Source: Euperipatoides rowelli
Taxonomy: Eukaryota > Onychophora > Udeonychophora > Euonychophora > Peripatopsidae
Length of the DNA: 11,679 nt
Strand: one strand, 5' to 3'
Assembly: GCA_003024985.2 (NCBI GenBank)
Contig: PXIH01S0003888.1
Shown: positions 7,675 to 11,679 of the stretch, in pieces
Layout: the number at the start of each line of letters is the position of its first letter
Position numbering within the stretch: the stretch's first letter is position 1
The notes under the pieces: generated by a model
Databases searched by the model: none
What the model was told of the DNA's origin: nothing
The model's input: the letters and a program-made list of their open reading frames with translations, nothing else
Translations under genes and position numbers: made by a program

Positions 7675-7891
7675 GGGCCCTGATATTTGGGTCAGCAAAT
7701 TCTGGAACTCCATTTACTTGAACCCAACAAATAGTGTATGAGTGCATGTCTGCCACATTACTACAATGGCTGACTGCTTATTTTTGTTATTTACAGAAGT
7801 TAATAACCTTCACCCCAGCCCGAACCCTAACACCTATGTAATAAATAACTATGCTCAAACCCTGATGATAATCAAGATGTGGAATAAAACC
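7675..7891 (+). repeat. Dispersed repeat, copy B (inverted relative to 7083-7293)
   Basis: Blocks in order are GGGCCCTGATATTTGGG, GGAACTCCATTTAC, ACAATGGCTGACTGC, TTTTTGTTATTTACAG, CGAACCCTAACACCTATG and AAGATGTGGAATAAAACC. Each aligns with its counterpart in copy A on the opposite strand, with small gaps. Both have a TTTACAG followed by a CCTAACC-like stretch at the same place. Confidence 0.5.
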
Positions 7892-8093
7892 TACAGGTAT
7901 TATGTCGTTAGATAAGAGAGAAAAAAATACAGATCATTTCAGGTTTTTATGATTCAAACTTGAGTCTATTCGTGTTTAACAGTTAAATGAAGATTAAACT
8001 ATTACGACAATGTTTGAGGTGTGCACGTAACACTTGCATTACATTAGTTTGTCTGATTTGAATAATAATAATATACATACACTACGTTAGTTC

Positions 8094-8370
8094 CAGTGCC
8101 TTCTTTAGCATATATGGGACACCCCTGGGCCTAAAATTATATAGGGGCCCTCAAGAAAATTTTATAAATTTATGTTTAAATTATTCTATAGGCCTATATG
8201 AAATATTAAAATACATGGTAATATACAATAGTTATAGTATTTGTTTTATCAACTATGTGAAATTAGAGCTGTTCAGGAACCAATTAATTCTTATTAGCTT
8301 ATTTCTTACTAGCTGAAAAGCCCTTGTAAATTGAAATACAATGGGGTCCCAGATATAGTTCCTACCCCTG
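8094..8370. mobile_element. Possible short non-autonomous DNA transposon
   Basis: The left end reads CAGTGCCTTCTTTAGCATAT followed by ATGGGACACCCC, and the reverse complement of the right end reads CAGGGGTAGGAACTATATCT followed by GGGACCCC. The CAG start and the TAT.TGGGAC(AC)CCC block are shared after a two-base gap. Both resemble the CAGGGGCGTAACTA-type ends seen in hAT-like elements. The eight bases outside each end (GTTAGTTC and ATACCTTT) do not match, so the ends may belong to different insertions. Confidence 0.3.
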
Positions 8371-8470
8371 ATACCTTTTAATTACAGAACACGTTTCAAA
8401 ATAATCAAATGAAAAAAATATGCAGTTTTTATTAGGATAGTCTGTATTACAGTGATATTATCCTATTGTT

Positions 8471-8516
8471 TAATAATAATAAATGATAATAATAATAATA
8501 ATAATAATAATAATAG
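8471..8516. repeat. (TAA)n microsatellite
   Basis: TAA repeats with one interruption (AAATGA at 8481-8486), about 46 bp. Confidence 0.9.
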
Positions 8517-8564
8517 TAGGCTAATAACTTAATAAAATAATTTTTATCTAAATGCGTGAAATCT

Positions 8565-8594
8565 AAGCACGTGAAAAATCTTTCACATGTGCTT
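8565..8594. repeat. Imperfect hairpin carrying an E-box
   Basis: AAGCACGTGAAA (8565-8576) pairs with TTTCACATGTGCTT (8581-8594) with a 2-base bulge and a loop AATC. The left arm contains CACGTG. Confidence 0.5.
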
Positions 8595-8748
8595 TTCTAT
8601 AAAGGTGAGTGACCATTGCTGTTTTATTAAGCATAGGATAGGACTTCAGGTTCCAAATAGGCTACCAATGTTTCGATTAACATATCACTTTTTTAAAACA
8701 ATTATTACAGAGCCAGGGATCAGACCTGTCTATTTTTTAAATTTATGC

Positions 8749-8806
8749 TTAGCTGGGGCCCAGTATAACATCGGGGCCCTGAGCCGGGGCCAAAGCTTAA
8801 AGATGG
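8749..8806. repeat. GGGGCC-rich fragment abutting the LINE 3' end
   Basis: GCTGGGGCCCAGTATAACAT is followed by CGGGGCCCTGAGCCGGGGCC. Three GGGGCC words fall within 45 bp, related to the other GGGCCC fragments. It lies directly beyond the presumed LINE 3' end. Confidence 0.5.
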
Positions 8807-8814
8807 CTCTAATT

Positions 8815-8990
8815 AGTTCAATATTACAAAAGCCTTTATTACTGTAGCATAAATAACAACTATTAAATACAAAAATACAAAGGGAATTCTCAACAATAAT
8901 TATGATACAACAAACAAAACAAATATAAACAAAGGAATTCCCAAAACAAATTCAAGATGTAAAGAAAACCAAATTACAAAAAAGTAAAGA
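8815..8990 (-). other. LINE 3' untranslated tail with AATAAA
   Basis: Downstream of the last LINE stop codon the minus strand runs through T-rich sequence to AATAAA at 8840-8835, then TTTTGTAATATTGAAC. This suits the 3' end of a non-LTR retrotransposon. The exact end is not defined because no poly(A) or simple-repeat tail is clear and no target duplication was found. Confidence 0.45.
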
Positions 8991-10337
8991 TCAGTGACCA
9001 AACATCACTCCTTTTTGTCTAAAACCATATTCATAAATAGTAATATATTTTTCATTCAATAATTTTTTAACACCATCAACAAATGATAGTCTAGAAGTAA
9101 TGTTTCTAATACTCTTGGGTAATTCATGACAGAGTTTACAGGCCACTATCAAGGGAGATCTAGTCTTGTTTTTAATACGTGTGTGTTTGATTACAGTCAA
9201 ATTTCCATTTTTCTCCATCATAAATTTAATGTTATTAACAATATCAGGTATATCATGATACCTCTCAGCTCTGATGTTAAAAACAAACTTACACCATTTC
9301 TGGACCATAATGAATCCAGACCAAGAGTATCAATTTAATTTGAATTAATACTTTTTGCTTTGTAACATAAAATCTGTCTAGTGCAAGATCTTTGGACAGA
9401 CTCCAAAGCCTCGTACTGGGTGATGGAAGGAGACCAGGCCAGTGAACCGTGGTCCAAGATAGGTATTATATAATTTAAAAATACACTAGTCATTATTACT
9501 TCATCTTTAATCCCCAAACCATACTTTAAAGAAAACCAAGCTTTTCTACTNCCAACAATAATATTGTCAGTGTTATATTGAAACCTTAGCTTTTCGTCTA
9601 GAACAATCCCAAGCATTTTGCATTCAGACACCACAGGAACAGGAATATCCTTTAAAAACATAATATTCAGGTAAATTGTCAATAATTCCAGCTGTCCTAT
9701 GAAATCTAATCAACAATGACTTTGCAGAGTCAATCTTCAAATCATTAAGGTCAGACCATTCCACCATAAAATCTAAGTCATGTTGTACCAGGGCACAATC
9801 AGATGCTGAATCAATCTGCCTAGAGATACTAGTGTCATCAAAGTATTGGAATAAGTTGAAGTTAATAATGTGGTCAGGCATATCACTTACGTAGATGTTA
9901 AATACTGTAGCATAGGGTTCATGACACTACCCTGTGCCACTCCAGAAACAGCCTGTGCAGTTTTGGACTTTACTTCAACGCCATCAATAGTTGATCTAAC
10001 ATAATATAGTGATCTCTGACTATAAGCATTTTCTGTCAATTTAACCAGTTCACCATTTAAATTAACCTCTCTTAATCTTCTAATCAATATTTCATAATTA
10101 ACGCTACCAAATGTGTCGGAGTAGTCTATAGCATATGCTATCAATACTATCCAGTGACATAAAAGCACCATGAATTATAATTAGCAATAAGAGTTCACAG
10201 CTCCGATTTCTGGAAAAACCAAATTGATTTATGAACACCCATTCTATTGAGAATATAAATATCAAATAGGCTAACTTTGCAATATTAGAGTTAATTGTCA
10301 AGGGTCTGTACGAAGCAATAACATCAGCAGGCTTACA
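8991..10337 (-). pseudogene. Non-LTR retrotransposon (LINE) reverse transcriptase, frameshifted remnant
   Basis: Consecutive minus-strand frames spell a reverse transcriptase of the jockey/CR1-like type. In order: SYRPLTINSNIAKL (about 10313-10272); NQFGFSRNRSCELLLL, the QFGFR..S block; DYSDTFGSVNYEIL, motif A with its first Asp at 10126-10124 kept but the later AFD changed to TFG; SGVAQGSVMNPML, motif B; FQYFDDTSIS, motif C with the catalytic YxDD at 9845-9834; then a CKMLGIVLDEKLRF and ILDHGSLAWSPSITQYEALE thumb/connection region, and a C-terminal CHELPKSIRN block ending at a stop at 8991. Frame changes are needed near 10140, 9898, 9675 and 9310-9335, one by an apparent 5-base insertion, and codon 44 of one frame is ambiguous (N at 9551). 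A stop lies just upstream at 10340-10338 and no endonuclease domain is seen, so the copy is 5'-truncated and dead. The clade within the CR1/jockey group is not assigned. Confidence 0.9.
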
Positions 10338-10879
10338 TTATGACAACTTGCTTCAAGATCATTTTTTATCACTTCCAAGCAACACCTGTCAACCTAAACG
10401 TTAACCAATCCACAGTTCACAGCATTTCTGAATTAAATGGATCTCTAGAATTTTGTTAGGCAGATGCTATAGTTTATTATGCTGCTTTTGCTTATATTTA
10501 CGATTTTAAAGTGTAGTCCCAAATATACAGTATTTTAAATTTTAATTTAAAAAATAATACGTTGGGTTCCGTACAAAAAAAAAAAGGTTTTTAGACACAA
10601 TTATGATAGATTTAATTTAACTGTAAAATAATGCCTGGAGGGAGGAAAGTGAAAATGTATCCTTTTAATTTTAATGAAAGGAAATAATAATAGGCATAAA
10701 TTGTAATGACAATATGCAAAATTAAGTGTTTAAATTTATAAAAGCTGTATGAAAACTTCCTCCCAAAAAATGTTATAACACTGATGCATGCATATTCGCA
10801 CACTGTAATCATCATAGTACGGTCTGTGACCAGAGAGCGTTTAAATAGGCCTATAAAGCGTGTTCATAATGATTTTCCC
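10338..10879. other. AT-rich stretch upstream of the LINE, no gene seen
   Basis: The minus strand at about 10398-10345 is open in another frame (CCLEVIKNDLEASCHNVS), which may be more decayed LINE sequence, but no known domain is recognised. The rest is AT-rich with a TAGGCCTA at 10846-10853. The 67-codon minus frame at 10612-10815 is hydrophobic from T-rich bias and is not called. Confidence 0.5.
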
Positions 10880-11152
10880 CAGGACCGGATTTCATATGAG
10901 CTTGGCGGGTTGCAGCCTAGGGCCTCAATTGCAGGAATACCTCGGCCTCTTGTAATTAAACCATTAATTGGCATACCTAGGTCAAAATAGGATTTACCTA
11001 TGAAGGTTCTGCATATTTCAATGCTAAAAAATTTCCAGTTAGGTTCTACATTCACTAAAAAAAAAAAAGCTTATCAAAATTTAATTATAATAATACAAGG
11101 GTCCTCCAAACTTTATATAGCCAAGGCCTCACCAAGTTTAAATCCGGTCTTG
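10880..11152. mobile_element. Candidate hAT-like non-autonomous element (MITE), 273 bp
   Basis: The left end CAGGACCGGATTT (10880-10892) and the right end AAATCCGGTCTTG (11140-11152) are inverted repeats matching at 12 of 13 positions. Similarity continues inward with GCTTGGCGGG against ACTTGGTGAG on the other strand and with CCTAGGGCCTC against GCCTTGGC. The eight bases outside are ATTTTCCC and ACTTTCCT, matching at 6 of 8, as expected for an old 8-bp target duplication of the hAT superfamily. The interior has no transposase. The overlapping short frames on both strands (10784-10990, 10864-11055) are part of the element. Confidence 0.55.
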
Positions 11153-11253
11153 ACTTTCCTTCATAACGGAAAATCATTTTTAAAAAAAATTACAGTTTGC
11201 AGAAAAATGTCAATAAACTCAAAATGTTTATTAGGCTACAATTTAAATGTTAC

Positions 11254-11278
11254 TTCCACATGTGTCATTCATGTGGAA
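11254..11278. repeat. Perfect 9-bp hairpin
   Basis: TTCCACATG (11254-11262), loop TGTCATT, CATGTGGAA (11270-11278). It lies about 25 bp before the first 21-bp minisatellite block. Confidence 0.65.
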
Positions 11279-11303
11279 ATAACATGTAATGAGGGAAAGG
11301 CTT

Positions 11304-11387
11304 TGTTACCCATCATGCACCTATTGTTACCCAGCATGCACCTATAGTTACCCAGCATGCACCTATTGTTACCCAGCATGCACCTAT
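11304..11387 (+). repeat. 21-bp minisatellite, block A, four copies
   Basis: Unit TGTTACCCAGCATGCACCTA plus T. Copies are at 11304-11324, 11325-11345, 11346-11366 and 11367-11387. The first has CATCATGC for CAGCATGC and the third starts AG instead of TG. Each standard unit holds the palindrome GCATGC. Because 21 is a multiple of three, the frame stays open and gives a YPACTYC-type repeat, but nothing else suggests translation. Confidence 0.95.
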
Positions 11388-11477
11388 TAAAAAATAATAA
11401 AACTTTGAGTTCATGTATAATTTGTCACAAACTGTTCACTGCTACCTGTTTTTTTAAATGTAATGAGATAAATATTT

Positions 11478-11581
11478 TGTACCCAGCATGCACCTATTGT
11501 TACCCAGCATGCACCTATTGTTACCCAGCATGCACCTATTGTTACCCAGCATGCACCTATTGTTACCCAGCATGCACCTAT
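11478..11581 (+). repeat. 21-bp minisatellite, block B, five copies
   Basis: The same unit as block A, at 11478-11497 (20 bp, one T short), 11498-11518, 11519-11539, 11540-11560 and 11561-11581. Copies 2-5 are identical, so this block is younger or more homogenised. Both blocks are preceded by TGTAATGAG (11285 and 11459), 174 bp apart, showing that the flank was duplicated along with the array. Confidence 0.95.
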
Positions 11582-11679
11582 TAACATATTCGCTGCATAT
11601 GACTCAAATCCAAGTCATCGCGAACTTTCACAATATGCTGATGAATCGAATCCGAATCCATTGTGTTACAAGCTTCAAA

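Noticed and set aside
7538-7741. 67-codon plus-strand frame
   Set aside because: It starts in the 22-bp minisatellite and crosses repeat fragments; the minisatellite period is not a multiple of three.
5465-8370. One 2.9-kb DNA transposon bounded by CAGGACGTAG at 5465 and the CAGGGGTAGG-type end at 8370
   Set aside because: The ends are alike, but the flanking octamers (TGGGAAGC and ATACCTTT) do not match and no transposase lies between them; the ends more likely come from separate fragments.
8587-8847. 86-codon plus-strand frame
   Set aside because: It crosses the GGGGCC repeat fragment and the LINE 3' end, with no recognisable domain.
9126-9338. 70-codon plus-strand frame
   Set aside because: It is antisense to the C-terminal part of the LINE reverse transcriptase.
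11304-11581. CRISPR-like array
   Set aside because: Units are contiguous 21-bp tandem copies without unique spacers, in animal-type DNA.
11000-11584. 115- and 75-codon plus-strand frames ending in YPACTYC or HLLLPS repeats
   Set aside because: They owe their length to the 21-bp minisatellite, whose period is a multiple of three; the non-repeat part shows no family or gene context.
11630-11660. tRNA-like GAATCGAATCC near the right edge
   Set aside because: It vaguely resembles a B box, but no A box or cloverleaf could be built around it.

Overview
The window is AT-rich, low-CpG, non-bacterial DNA, most likely from a metazoan nuclear genome and probably an invertebrate. It has no dense operon-like coding. 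Instead it holds long homopolymer and A/T tracts, microsatellites, minisatellites, a decayed LINE reverse transcriptase and non-autonomous transposon remnants. The palindromic word TAGGCCTA occurs five times and TACCGTA seven times, both more than this composition predicts, so they look like a genome-specific bias. I cannot name the species from this sequence.

Layout. Positions 1-1591 form a large inverted (foldback) repeat whose arms each carry three ~117-bp subrepeats. Positions 2201-2620 hold a ~147-bp sequence tandemly triplicated. Positions 3241-3951 are the only part that looks like host genic DNA: two small divergent ORFs (37 aa on -, 64 aa on +) separated by ~400 bp with two NF-Y-type CCAAT boxes and a YY1-like motif over one start codon, as in a bidirectional promoter. 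Positions 3952-5450 are largely featureless apart from a possible 3' UTR and one GC-rich patch with an ETS-like site. Positions 5450-8810 are a patchwork of short GGGCCC-rich repeat fragments, including a pair of diverged inverted copies (7083-7293 and 7675-7891) around a 22-bp minisatellite. Positions 8815-10337 (minus strand) are a 5'-truncated, frameshifted non-LTR retrotransposon that still shows YRP, QFGF, motif A, QGS and YFDD. Positions 10880-11152 are a candidate 273-bp non-autonomous hAT-like element with 13-bp terminal inverted repeats and imperfect 8-bp flanking duplications. Positions 11304-11581 hold a 21-bp minisatellite in two blocks.

Apart from the possible divergent pair at 3241-3951, nothing suggests genes working together; most of the window is repeat-derived. 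Most other open frames are chance products of AT-rich sequence or lie inside repeats. I found no tRNA, rRNA, CRISPR or clear multi-exon gene.
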